This document shows positions 12,801-18,262 of a stretch of DNA of 45,582 bases, one piece after another (the stretch's first letter is position 1; the number at the start of each line of letters is the position of its first letter). The translations under genes and the position numbers were made by a program. The notes below the pieces were generated by a model. The model was not told the origin of the DNA and searched no databases. It worked only from the letters and a program-made list of their open reading frames with translations. Source of the DNA: Nibrella saemangeumensis (lineage in GTDB: Bacteria > Bacteroidota > Bacteroidia > Cytophagales > Spirosomataceae); NCBI RefSeq assembly GCF_039541915.1, contig NZ_BAABHD010000026.1, positions 1-45,582 on the forward strand, in the 5' to 3' direction.

Positions 12801-15800
12801 CCGCACCGTTATGGTTGTGGTAATTGGTGTCGCCGTATTGTTGGTGGCGGTAAAGGCGGGTATACTGCCCGTACCGGTCGTGCCAAAGCCTACATTTATA
12901 CTGCTGGTATAACTAAAGGTAGCTCCGGTAACCGCGCTGACAAAGTTAATTGCCGGAATGGTGGTCCCATTGCAATAGGTAGCACTCGTAACCGGGTTGA
13001 TAGTTGGACTAGGGTTTACCGTGATATTGAAGGTCTGCACCGGCCCGGCGCAGCCGTTCGCAATCGCCTGCACCGATACCGTTACTATCAGCGGTGTCGA
13101 CCCTGTGTTATCGGCGGTAAAAGCGGGAATGTTTCCGGTACCAGCGCTTCCAAAACCAATATCAACCGAACTGGTGTAGCTATAGGTAGCGCCGACAGTC
13201 GGGCTGCCGAAGGTGAAGCCCGGAGTTGCCTGTCCGCTACAGTAAGTAACACTGCTGACGGCATTGACTGTGGGAGAAGGATTCACCGTTACCGTAAAGG
13301 TAGAGGCTGGCCCCTGACAGCCGTTAGCGGTTGCCCGCACCGTCACCGTGGTGGTTACTGGAGTCGTCCCAGAATTGGTGGCCGTAAAGGCTGGAATACT
13401 GGTTACATTGGTGCCGGTAGTGGCAAAGCCGACATTGTTGGTAGCGGTATAGCTGAACACTGCCCCTGGTGTGGCACTGGCAAACGGTATAGCCGGGGCT
13501 GATGCACCATTACAATAAGTAACACTGTTGATGTTGCTAACCGTCGGTGTTGGGTTTACCGTAATGGTGAAGGTCTGCACGGGGCCGGGGCAACCGTTGG
13601 CCGTAGCCTGCACCGTCACGGTAGATACCAGGGGAGTAGAGCCGGTGTTGGTAGCGGTAAAGGCCGGTATATTGCCCGTACCATTGGTGGTAAAGCCTAC
13701 ATTGACCGAACTAGTATAACTAAAAGTAGCTCCTGCCGTCGGACTCCCGAAGGTGATACCCGTTGCAGATGCTCCATTACAATAGGTAACACTGCTGACC
13801 GCATTGACCGTCGGGCTGGGATTGACCGTCAGCACAAAACTGGTAGCCGGCCCCAGACAGCCGTTGGCGGTAGCCCGAACCGTTACCGTAGTACTGACCG
13901 GGGTAGTACCCGTATTGGCCGCGGTAAAGGCGGGTATACTAGTTACGCCGGAACCCGTTGTACCAAAGCCGATGTTGGTGGTACTGGTATAACTGAAGGT
14001 AGTTCCGGGCGTTGGACTACTAAGGGGAATTCCCGACACGGTCGCACCGGCACAGTAAGTGGTATTGTTTACTGTGCTGACTGTAGGTATAGGGTTGACC
14101 GTAACCGTGAAGGTTTGTATGGGTCCCGGACAGCCATTGGCGGTTGCCCGTACAGACACCGTGGCTACGATAGGCGATGAACCGGTGTTGGTTGCCGTAA
14201 AGGCAGGAATATTACCCGTACCATTGGTCGCAAATCCCACGTTGACCGAGCTGGTATAACTAAAGGTAGCTCCCGCCGTTGGACTCCCGAAAGTAAATCC
14301 GGGTGCTGCGGTGCCGGCACAGTAGGAGACGCTACTTACCGGGTTTACAGTTGGGGCGGGATTTACCGTAATCGTGAAAGTTTGCGCCGGGCCCTGACAA
14401 CCATTAGCCGTAGCCCGTACCGTCACGGTGGTGGTAATCGGCGCCGTTGTCGAATTAGACGCTACAAATGACGCTATATTGCCTGTACCTGTAGTACCAA
14501 AACCAATGTTGGTCGAGCTGGTATAGCTAAAGGTAGCGCCGGCAACCGGACTACTCAAATTTATGGCTCCTACGGTTGCCCCATCACAAACCGTTTGATT
14601 ATTGATGGAACTGACTGTAGGGCTGGGGAAGACCGTATAGGTAAAGGAGGTAGGCGTCCCGGTACACCCATTAAGTACCGGGGTAACGGTTATGGTCGCC
14701 CTCTGAGTAGTCGTTCCGGTATTTAGGGCCGTAAAGGAAGGTATATTCCCCGACCCACTGGCCGCAAGCCCTATTGATGGATTGGAGTTGGTCCAATTAT
14801 ACGTAGTACCAACCTGAGAACCCGTAAAGGTGACAGCTGCCGTAGGTGAACCATTGCACACCGATTGACTGGCAACGGCATTAACCGTTGGTATCGGTAT
14901 GGAGGTAAGTCTAATTGTATCCGTCGCTAAAACAGTAGCACAACCGGGGTAGATTCGCCCCTGGGTAATATAGGTTCCGGGAGAAGCCACTGTTATCTGG
15001 TTACCCTGTGTTCCCGTTATGATCCCACCGTCGGTTGAAAATGTATTATATAGGATGATCTCACTCTCCGCATTTTCTATGGTTTGAGCCGTTAACACGT
15101 ACGGAAACTGATTGGCGCAAAGAGCCAAAGTTGGCGGGCCAAAGTCTGTACCAACAGCGGGGAAACCGATGAAGTCAGCAGGGCCTACAAAGTCGATGAG
15201 TGAGGATGTGAATGAACCGGAAGCCCGGGTCTTTGCAAAAAACTTCCGGAAGGCCGGCGCACAGGGATCAACACCGGCCGCAGTTGAGGTAGCTGGATCA
15301 ATACCCAAGGCACTCAGGTTGAGAGAAAATTCGAGTAACTGCGTTGGCAGATACTGATCTGTAAATACCGCATTTTGTCCGAAATACCCCCACGGGGCGG
15401 CCTCCGTGGCAACCGGGTTTACAGCACCTGAAAAAAAAGCTGTTCCGGAGGTTCTCGGAACAATACTAACATAGCCGAAGGTGGAGTTAACACTTCCACC
15501 TTCAACGGGGCCGCTAAAACTAAAGTTAGCGGGTTGAAAACCACTGGCGACAAGCGATCGGGCTACCCAGATCCGAACTTCGAAAGCAAGAATACCTGTG
15601 TTATCAAATTCAACAGCGACAATTAAATCACCCGATGAAGCAAGAGTACCGTTTGAGTTAAACGTCCATTGAGTATGCCCCTCCTGAGGGCCTACGTTAG
15701 TGAATCTACTTCCAACCCGGGTGATAGCGCTCTGGTACAACTCGAAGTCAAAGTAACGGGAACCTGTCACGTTATCGACAGTAACGCCACCGAGGAGCCA

Positions 15801-16370
15801 CAACGGGGAAGTAACCGTTGACCCATCCCGTCGAGCGTGAACGTACGCATCAATGATGTCATTTTTAGGTGTTACCTGCGAAACCCCAGCCGTCCAGTCG
15901 ACTGCCGGGTTACTACCATTTTTGTTACTTGTTAAAAAGGCACTGGAGTCTGTTTTGTTATTATCCCGTATATAAAGGCCATCCAGCCAGAGCCGGTTAT
16001 TAACTACCGTATATATAGGAGTAGACATCCGTTTGGTAAACGTGATGTTCCGGTTGTTGGCTGTGTTCTGATAAAACGCCCGCAAGGCAGCCGTTCCGGT
16101 GGTGTCAATAACCCCACGGCCGGTTCCTGGGTAAATGCTCCGATAAAACCAGTCGTCAGTGCCGGCGGCATTAAAGGTACCGTTGATTCGCTGGTTTGCA
16201 TTTACATCACCCTCCTGACCAAAGTTGGCGATTACGACAGGGTTGTTAACTTGGGCAAAAGCTTTTAAAAGAGATAGAAGTAAAAGTAAGGCGGTAAAAA
16301 CGCCCCTTCCTACACTCCTATAGGATTTTAGATTAGCCCAAAATTTTTCTGAGACGTATAATTTTTTCAT
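831..16370 (-). CDS. Giant secreted repeat adhesin (partial, frame broken at the N)
   Basis: Reads 5179 codons from ATG at 16370 to a TGA created just past the N at 839. Residues 1-40 form a signal peptide (charged start, leucine-rich core, cleavage likely after AFA before QVNNP). Residues about 41-490 are a unique, beta-rich domain that I do not recognise. Residues about 494-2818 hold 26 PKD-like repeats of about 89 residues, each with a Cys near its start (YCNG/VCNG) and one near its end (NGCxGP). Residues about 2819-5179 hold about 24 cadherin/Big_9-like repeats of about 99 residues (signatures GFAGSDTLVYRICD and LCDTA). Proteins of this kind in Bacteroidetes are usually surface or secreted adhesins exported by T9SS or gliding machinery. 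The C-terminus, where a sorting domain would lie, is off the window, so the T9SS route is inference. The stop at 831 is an assembly artefact, not a real end. Confidence 0.9.
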   Translation of the reverse strand: MKKLYVSEKFWANLKSYRSVGRGVFTALLLLLSLLKAFAQVNNPVVIANFGQEGDVNANQRINGTFNAAGTDDWFYRSIYPGTGRGVIDTTGTAALRAFYQNTANNRNITFTKRMSTPIYTVVNNRLWLDGLYIRDNNKTDSSAFLTSNKNGSNPAVDWTAGVSQVTPKNDIIDAYVHARRDGSTVTSPLWLLGGVTVDNVTGSRYFDFELYQSAITRVGSRFTNVGPQEGHTQWTFNSNGTLASSGDLIVAVEFDNTGILAFEVRIWVARSLVASGFQPANFSFSGPVEGGSVNSTFGYVSIVPRTSGTAFFSGAVNPVATEAAPWGYFGQNAVFTDQYLPTQLLEFSLNLSALGIDPATSTAAGVDPCAPAFRKFFAKTRASGSFTSSLIDFVGPADFIGFPAVGTDFGPPTLALCANQFPYVLTAQTIENAESEIILYNTFSTDGGIITGTQGNQITVASPGTYITQGRIYPGCATVLATDTIRLTSIPIPTVNAVASQSVCNGSPTAAVTFTGSQVGTTYNWTNSNPSIGLAASGSGNIPSFTALNTGTTTQRATITVTPVLNGCTGTPTSFTYTVFPSPTVSSINNQTVCDGATVGAINLSSPVAGATFSYTSSTNIGFGTTGTGNIASFVASNSTTAPITTTVTVRATANGCQGPAQTFTITVNPAPTVNPVSSVSYCAGTAAPGFTFGSPTAGATFSYTSSVNVGFATNGTGNIPAFTATNTGSSPIVATVSVRATANGCPGPIQTFTVTVNPIPTVSTVNNTTYCAGATVSGIPLSSPTPGTTFSYTSTTNIGFGTTGSGVTSIPAFTAANTGTTPVSTTVTVRATANGCLGPATSFVLTVNPSPTVNAVSSVTYCNGASATGITFGSPTAGATFSYTSSVNVGFTTNGTGNIPAFTATNTGSTPLVSTVTVQATANGCPGPVQTFTITVNPTPTVSNINSVTYCNGASAPAIPFASATPGAVFSYTATNNVGFATTGTNVTSIPAFTATNSGTTPVTTTVTVRATANGCQGPASTFTVTVNPSPTVNAVSSVTYCSGQATPGFTFGSPTVGATYSYTSSVDIGFGSAGTGNIPAFTADNTGSTPLIVTVSVQAIANGCAGPVQTFNITVNPSPTINPVTSATYCNGTTIPAINFVSAVTGATFSYTSSINVGFGTTGTGSIPAFTATNNTATPITTTITVRASANGCQGPAQTFTLTISPSPTVNAVSNITVCNGQSASAINFSSPTAGATFTYSSTTDIGFGTAGVGNIGSFIAVNNTSAPITTTVTVTASANGCSGPSQSFVITVNPSPTVNAVSGAVYCAGETGAAINFSSPTAGATFSYTSSTNVGFGTTGSGNIGAFTAINNTSAPITATVTVAATANGCQGSTLTFTVTVNPRPTVNTVNNIVVCAGQTVPAINFGSPTAGTTFSYTATNNVGFGTTGIGGIESFTAVNNGSTPITTTVTVIATANGCQGPAQTFTITVNPGPTVNAVSNVIVCNGAQAGPINFSSSTPGATYIYTVSSNVGFGTAGTGNINQFTAVNTTSDPVTATVTVQASANGCLGPERTFTITVNPTPIVNTILSQTVCSGSPVSAIPFSSETAGTSFSYTASNNIGFAISGNNVTGLPAFTATNNTSSPITTTVTVTGSANGCPGPARTFVITVNPSPAVENATVNPISSYTYCNGAPATAINFTSSTGGTTFNYASSIDVGFGTAGTGNIAPYTAANTTTDPVTATVTVQAVANGCAGPTRTFNVTVNPTPTVNVVVSQTVCNGETVPAIPLTSPTAGATLNYTSTANIGFGTSGTGNIGAFTAINNTANPITATVTVIASIDGCQGPAQTFTLTVNPSPVISPVSNITVCNGAPVAGINLTSATPGTIINYTSSSNVGFGTTGTGSIGAFTALNNTTAPITATITASAQASDCQGAAQTFTVTVIPTATVNQITDVAVCAGATASPIVFTSPVAGATFSYTSSTNVGFGTTGTGNIAAFTALNAGSTPVTTTVTVIATVNGCQGPAETFTITVNPSPAVNPVGNLIVCNGATAAGINFTSPTAGATFSYTSTTNVGFGTSGIGDIASFVAVNNGTTPVTTTITVVAIANGCAGPAQTFTITVNPSPVVNPINSLTLCNGVTNPAIAFNSLTPGATFAFTSSSNVGFGLSGTTGIPSFTAVNTSTSPVTTTVTVTATANGCPGPAEVFTITVEPSPTVNTVPNSIVCNGAPVSTIVFGSPVAGATYQYTSSVDIGFGTTGVGNIPAFTADNSGATPLVATITVTATSQGCAGSAQSFSITVNPGPVVNAVNNFTYCNGATTLPIAFSSPTPGATFAFTSSSNVGFGLSGTGDLASFVAVNNTAAPITTTVTVIATANGCQGPPQTFTFTIEPSPTVNDVADIVVCSGTTVPAIPFSSPTAGATIRYTSSNNVGFGVVGTGSIPSFVATNNSSAPVTTTVTVVASTGGCDGPAQTFVITINPSPQVAQVPNFVVCNGATAPAITFSSPTAGATFSYTVSGNVGFGTSGTGDIGAYTAVNNTSAPITVTLTVEATANGCPGPAQTSTITINPSPTIAPVTSLTYCENAVALSIPFTSSTPGAVINYTSSVDVGFGTSGTGNIPGFIASNEGTSPLTATITVQATTNGCQGPAQTFTITVNPQPTVNPLENFVVCNGQTVPAIPFNSATVGATFSYTASGNVGFATTGTGAIPTFVASNTTTAPITITLAVQATANGCPGPVEVSTITVNPTPTVNPVSNLTICNGQNSAPIAFASPVAGATFSYTSSTNIGFTEIGTGGIPSFRATNATSLPLTTTVTVTATGSGGCAGPEQTFTITVLSNSLIASADVSSTNFNTATTVNILANDIDNCGSQPATTSTVLISLIGQPSDGAGTVVLNPNGTITFTPTTGFAGGTVFSYRICDVNNPTVCDTAFININVGSSAPLATEDQATTAFNQSVQIGIFSNDVDRSQNGANTTNVTFPTITQQPKNGTASITVQNDLVILTYTPNAGFAGGDTLIYRICDVVNTNLCDTARVTITVGSIAPTAIDDNATTPFNQQLFISVLDNDVNRRGEIANLATVTLPVIVRQPANGTATVNSSGNILYIPETGFAGLDTLLYRICDITNQALCDTARVIISVTSSAPIATADQASTPFNQNVTVQVLSNDLNRSGQQANLTNVSAPVIVSQPRNGTAVINPDGSVTYNPNDTFAGSDTLTYRICDVTDPTFCDTAIVVFNVQSAPPVANRDNVTTAFNQPVTVPVLTNDRDKANQPASLTNVTAPFISSQPSNGTAVVNSTGSITYTPNAGFAGSDSLIYRICDVVNTSLCDTALVVFNVGSVAPTANRDNYTTAFNMAVQIPVLLNDVNRAGQPANTTNVTVPVMSTQPTNGSVVVNADGSITYTPNTGFAGADSFIYRICDVANTALCDTALVVVNVGSQAPRANADVATVVFNQPTTVNVLANDADRTGNIPASLTSVTAPLILDQPDNGTAVVNANGSITFTPTAGFAGTTTLVYQICDRINTSLCDTARVTFNVGSAPPVANPDSYTLGFNQTLALTVLTNDTDRTGAPASLTSVTLHTIISQPTGGVLTVNADGTITYNANNTFTGTDQFVYSICDVVNTALCDTALVRINVGNAPAPSAQQDVVTGVLGQPVTVAVLNNDLAGNGQPASLTNVTAPVLVSGPDNGTAVINPDGTLTFTPAVGFAGSDTLVYRICSVISPSVCDTARVIINVPSAPPTANRDNATTAFQQSVTVPILNNDTDRAGRPASLSTVTLPIIVEGPDNGTAVVNSTGSITYTPKAGFAGNDTLFYRICDVVNTLLCDSALVVFNVGSVAPVANRDNYTTTFNAPVQIPVLLNDQARGGLPASLTNVTAPVIVDQPNSGSLTINANGTITYTPNTGFAGADQFIYRICDVGTTSLCDTALVVVNVGSQAPRANQDVVTTAFNTTLSINVLQNDADRTGNIPASLSSVTAPQILDQPTNGTAVVAANGTISFTPNQGFAGSDTLVYQICDRINTSLCDTARVIINVGSAPAVANADSFTLGFNQTLALNVLANDADRNGAPADLTNVTLPTIISPPTGGTVIVNADGTITYNANNTFTGTDQFVYRICDVVNTSLCDTAVVRINVGNAPAPLAQQDVVTGVLGQPVTVALLGNDQAGNGQPASLTNVTAPVLVSGPDNGTAVINPDGTLTFTPAVGFAGSDTLVYRICSVISPSVCDTARVIINVPSAPPVANRDDATTAFRQPVTLIVLGNDTDRAGRPASLSTVTLPIIVEGPDNGTAVVNSTGTITYTPDANFAGSDTLFYRICDLVNTSLCDSALLVINVGTVVPEANRDNYVTALNTAVQIPVLLNDEARGGLPASLTNVTAPVIVDQPDSGSLTLNADGSITYTPSSGFAGQDSFIYRICDVVNTALCDTALVVVNVGSAAPVANPDLASTSFNTTLSIGVLANDLNRNGAPASLATVTLPQILDQPNNGTAVVAADGSISYTPTMGFAGSDTLVYQLCDVVNTALCDTARVVINVGSARPVANPDSYTLGFNQTLALTVLANDADRTGAPASLSSVTLPTIISQPIGGVVTVNADGSITYNANDTFTGADQFVYSICDVVNTALCDTALVRINVGNAPAPSAQQDVVTGVLGQPVTVSLLNNDLAGNGQPATLTNVTAPTIVDAPNNGTAVINPDGTLTFTPAPGFAGSDTLVYRICSVISPNVCDTARVIINVPSAPPVANRDDANTAFAQPVTIPVLINDAARGGLPASLTNVTAPLIVDQPSNGTVVVNSTGSITYTPNAGFAGSDTLIYRICDQVNTLLCDSALVVINVGTVVPEANRDNYVTALNTAVQIPVLLNDEARSNQPASLTNVTAPVIVDQPDSGSLTLNADGSITYTPNSGFAGQDSFVYRICDVVNTSLCDTALVVVNIGSAAPTANPDLVTATFNTTVSIGVLGNDLNRNSAPATLATVTLPQILDQPNNGTAVVAANGSISYTPAPGFAGRDTLVYQLCDVVNTSLCDTARVIINVGSQAPLANADQYTLGFNQTQTLTVLTNDADRNGAPASLTNVTVPTIISQPIGGVVTVNADGSITYNANDTFTGNDQFVYSICDVVNTALCDTALVRINVGNAPAPQPVADQVTGVFGQPVTVSVLTNDLGGNGQPASLTNVTAPTIVDQPNNGTAVVNADGTITFTPAPGFAXR
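839..839. other. Assembly gap (single N) hiding 61 missing bases
   Basis: One ambiguous base sits inside repeat unit E of the fourth super-repeat block. The text goes straight from the GFA codons to the VIxxVPS codons. In every other E unit these are separated by 21 further codons (GSDTLVYRIC... to ...CDTA) plus one Arg codon. Counting codons gives 61 missing bases, and the super-repeat spacing independently gives 61. The N is best read as a contig join in repetitive DNA. Confidence 0.9.
7912..14892 (-). repeat. 26-copy PKD-like repeat array inside the giant adhesin
   Basis: About 267 bp (89 residues) per unit and 26 units counted by their PTVNxVxxxxYCNG-type starts. Core positions are well kept (SPTAGATFSYTSS, NVGFGTTGTGNI, FTATN, TTTVTV, ANGCQGPAQTFTITVNP). 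Two cysteines per unit, about 63 residues apart, could form one disulfide per domain. Units differ at many positions with no evident higher-order period, so this array looks older or less homogenised than the C-terminal one. Confidence 0.85.
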
Positions 16371-16903
16371 CGGCTCCCGGGATGGTTATACTCCGAGCCT
16401 GTTTTCTTGCAAGAAGCATACCAGTGAGGGAGGATATAATCAGTATCTAATTGTGTGGAGCTAAATCTTATTCAATATTTTAGGTCTGTTTTAATACATG
16501 CTCAAAGAAAAACCTCTAAGTGGTTGAATTATATAAATTTTACCTCATTTATACACCATTAAGTGACAGGCAGCTATACATGATTAATATCTCATTAAAA
16601 TGACAGCTTCCAGCCTAAAGGAGCATAGTTTATCTCGTTTACCCGCGCTAAACTCTCTATCATAAAAAATGCCAAACTTCTACTTACCTGCGGAGTTGAG
16701 ACGGCTTCTATCTGGCGTATAGCTTGTATCGTTAGAGGTAAGAAAAACTGTGATCTCTTTATCAGTCTAATGTTTGTTGTAACCGCGTCTTGCTATCTAC
16801 CCATTAGAAGGTCAAGCAATTGCTCCTTGTATTAATAATGGCTTAGTATTAGTTTTCCGACACCTTTACTCCTTCTTCCACCTTCACCTTAATGTTAATC
16901 TAA
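16371..16903. other. 533-bp divergent intergenic region
   Basis: AT-rich spacer between the start of the giant adhesin (minus) and a small lipoprotein gene (plus). I see no convincing gene. A perfect 12-bp palindrome (TTCTTGCAAGAA, 16404-16415) lies 34 bp upstream of the adhesin start and might be a regulator site. No exact TAnnTTTG box was found for either gene, so the promoters are unassigned. Confidence 0.5.
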
Positions 16904-17305
16904 ATGAAAACACTCCTCCACCGAATAGTCAGTATTACGTTGACTACCCTAGCCGCTTTGTCCTGCACCGCAGAGAAACTCACTCGATGTGCGCAGGGTT
17001 GGGTAATCACCGTCAATCCAGTCTCAGGATTTCCCGAAGACCTGACCAATCCATGTCACACCCGATTACTCTTCAGACCTGATGGCACGTATCGACAGGG
17101 ACCTGCATCCAGCTGTTCTAATCAAAGCTCGGCTTATGAGGGACGTTGGACGTTGGAAGGATGTACTCTCACCGTAACCCGTTCGCTCCTTTCTGTACAA
17201 GGTGTAAGTCTAACGTACGAAGTATCCTTTACCGATACAAGTTTAAGTATCTCTCAGGATGTAGGTGCCGGCCGGCGAATCAGTCAAACGTATGGTTGTC
17301 TGTAA
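16904..17305 (+). CDS. Small lipoprotein, lipocalin-like fold possible
   Basis: 133 residues. The N-terminus has a lipoprotein signal: KxxLHR, a hydrophobic core and the lipobox ALSC with Cys at residue 21. The mature part contains FRPDGTYRQG, then YEGRWTLEGCTLTVTRS, a pattern common in short Bacteroidetes lipocalin-like lipoproteins (DUF-type) in which a beta strand with a W follows a turn. Six further cysteines could pair. It stands alone, is divergent from the giant adhesin, and ends at a strong bidirectional terminator. The function is unknown. The lipoprotein call is firm; the fold is a guess from the motif. Confidence 0.65.
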   Translation: MKTLLHRIVSITLTTLAALSCTAEKLTRCAQGWVITVNPVSGFPEDLTNPCHTRLLFRPDGTYRQGPASSCSNQSSAYEGRWTLEGCTLTVTRSLLSVQGVSLTYEVSFTDTSLSISQDVGAGRRISQTYGCL

Positions 17306-17322
17306 ACTTTTATATCCAAAAG

Positions 17323-17357
17323 ACAAGCCCTGCTCTTGACTTTAGAGCAGGGCTTGT
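17323..17357. terminator. Bidirectional hairpin terminator
   Basis: A perfect 13-bp stem (ACAAGCCCTGCTC at 17323-17335 pairing with 17345-17357) with a 9-base loop, followed by TTT on the plus strand and preceded by AAAAG, which gives a short U run on the minus strand. It sits between two convergent genes and suits both. Confidence 0.85.
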
Positions 17358-17358
17358 T

Positions 17359-18225
17359 TTAAAGTTCTACTGCTTTCAGGACTTCCAGCGGCCGGTCGGT
17401 TGATAAAATGTCGGCACCGTTCCTGACGAATTCCCTGTATACATAATCGCCTTTCGCCACGGCCTGCTTGTCGAGGTTACCGAGGGTACCCAGAATACAG
17501 GCAATGCCTTTGTCATGCAGAAAACGGTATAGTTCAGGATCGGCTTCGCGGGTGCCGATAAAGGCAATCATATTCCGGTCGGAAACACCCAGTTCGCGCA
17601 GCCGCTCATAGTCGGCGCGGTTACGAACGTTCACCGAAATCATTAGACTGGGGTCCAGCCGGTAGACTTTGGCTGCATCGATGGCGTTGTAAGTGATCAC
17701 GGCCGCATAGTCGGCAGCGTTGGTTCGGTGAATCATAGCTACAACCTTATCGAAGGGCACACTCCGCTTTACATCGAGGGTATACAACACCCGGCCTTTC
17801 CCCCACCGCAACACCTGTTCCAGTGTTGGTATTTTGTACCGGGTCAGATTACCCTGGTTATCTTCCAGCCGCAGCGTTTTGCAGTAATCCCACGTCACGT
17901 CTGAAATTCGGCCGGTGCCGGTAGAGGTACGGTCCAGCTTATCGTCGTGCATCATCATCAGCACACTGTCCCGGGTCAGATTAATATCACACTCGATAAT
18001 GATCGGTCGTGTCGGCGTACCAATCTTTTCAGCGAGGTAAGCAAAGGACTCGATGCTATTCTCGGGATAGCCCCTATAGTCTCCTCCACCCCGGTGGGCA
18101 CTGATAAGAGCCTGCCCCGGCTGCGGTTTAAAATAATCCTGAAAGCCGCCATCCGGCACCTTGATTTGCGTCTTTGGTGCACAGGCAGTGGCAGCGAGAA
18201 GGAAAAAGAGTAAGAGTTTTTTCAT
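17359..18225 (-). CDS. Glycerophosphodiester phosphodiesterase family lipoprotein
   Basis: 288 residues. The lipoprotein signal is MKKLLLFFLLAATAC with the acylated Cys at 15. The GDPD (PI-PLC-like TIM barrel) signature is clear: SAHRGGGDYRGYPENSIESF (catalytic His and metal-binding Glu), then IIIECDINLTRDSVLMMMHD (the E-D pair and second catalytic His), DRTSTGTG, and IPTLEQVL. The family hydrolyses glycerophosphodiesters to glycerol-3-phosphate and an alcohol, and many lipid-anchored Bacteroidetes members act in the periplasm. The C-terminal barrel strands (LDVKR, GTLGNLD, DGADILSTDRP-like) look intact. It lies 37 bp downstream of leuS on the same strand, separated by a GC-rich hairpin, so it may be partly read through from leuS. 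The exact substrate cannot be told from sequence. Confidence 0.88.
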   Translation of the reverse strand: MKKLLLFFLLAATACAPKTQIKVPDGGFQDYFKPQPGQALISAHRGGGDYRGYPENSIESFAYLAEKIGTPTRPIIIECDINLTRDSVLMMMHDDKLDRTSTGTGRISDVTWDYCKTLRLEDNQGNLTRYKIPTLEQVLRWGKGRVLYTLDVKRSVPFDKVVAMIHRTNAADYAAVITYNAIDAAKVYRLDPSLMISVNVRNRADYERLRELGVSDRNMIAFIGTREADPELYRFLHDKGIACILGTLGNLDKQAVAKGDYVYREFVRNGADILSTDRPLEVLKAVEL

Positions 18226-18235
18226 AGGAGAAATA

Positions 18236-18256
18236 GAACGCGGCCCGGCCGCGTTC
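18236..18256 (-). terminator. GC-rich hairpin between leuS and the GDPD gene
   Basis: GAACGCGGCC and its exact complement flank a single base, giving a 10-bp perfect inverted repeat. On the minus strand a modest TATTTCT tract follows. It may be a weak terminator or attenuator for leuS transcription. The tiny loop means the innermost pairs must open. Confidence 0.55.
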
Positions 18257-18262
18257 CATCAA

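Noticed and set aside
1..16370. CRISPR array or transposon repeats as a cause of the periodicity
   Set aside because: The period is a multiple of three, the frame stays open throughout and unit differences follow protein constraints, so these are coding repeats.
16404..16415. Perfect 12-bp palindrome TTCTTGCAAGAA upstream of the adhesin
   Set aside because: Suggestive of an operator but too short alone, with no nearby regulator; noted in the intergenic entry only.
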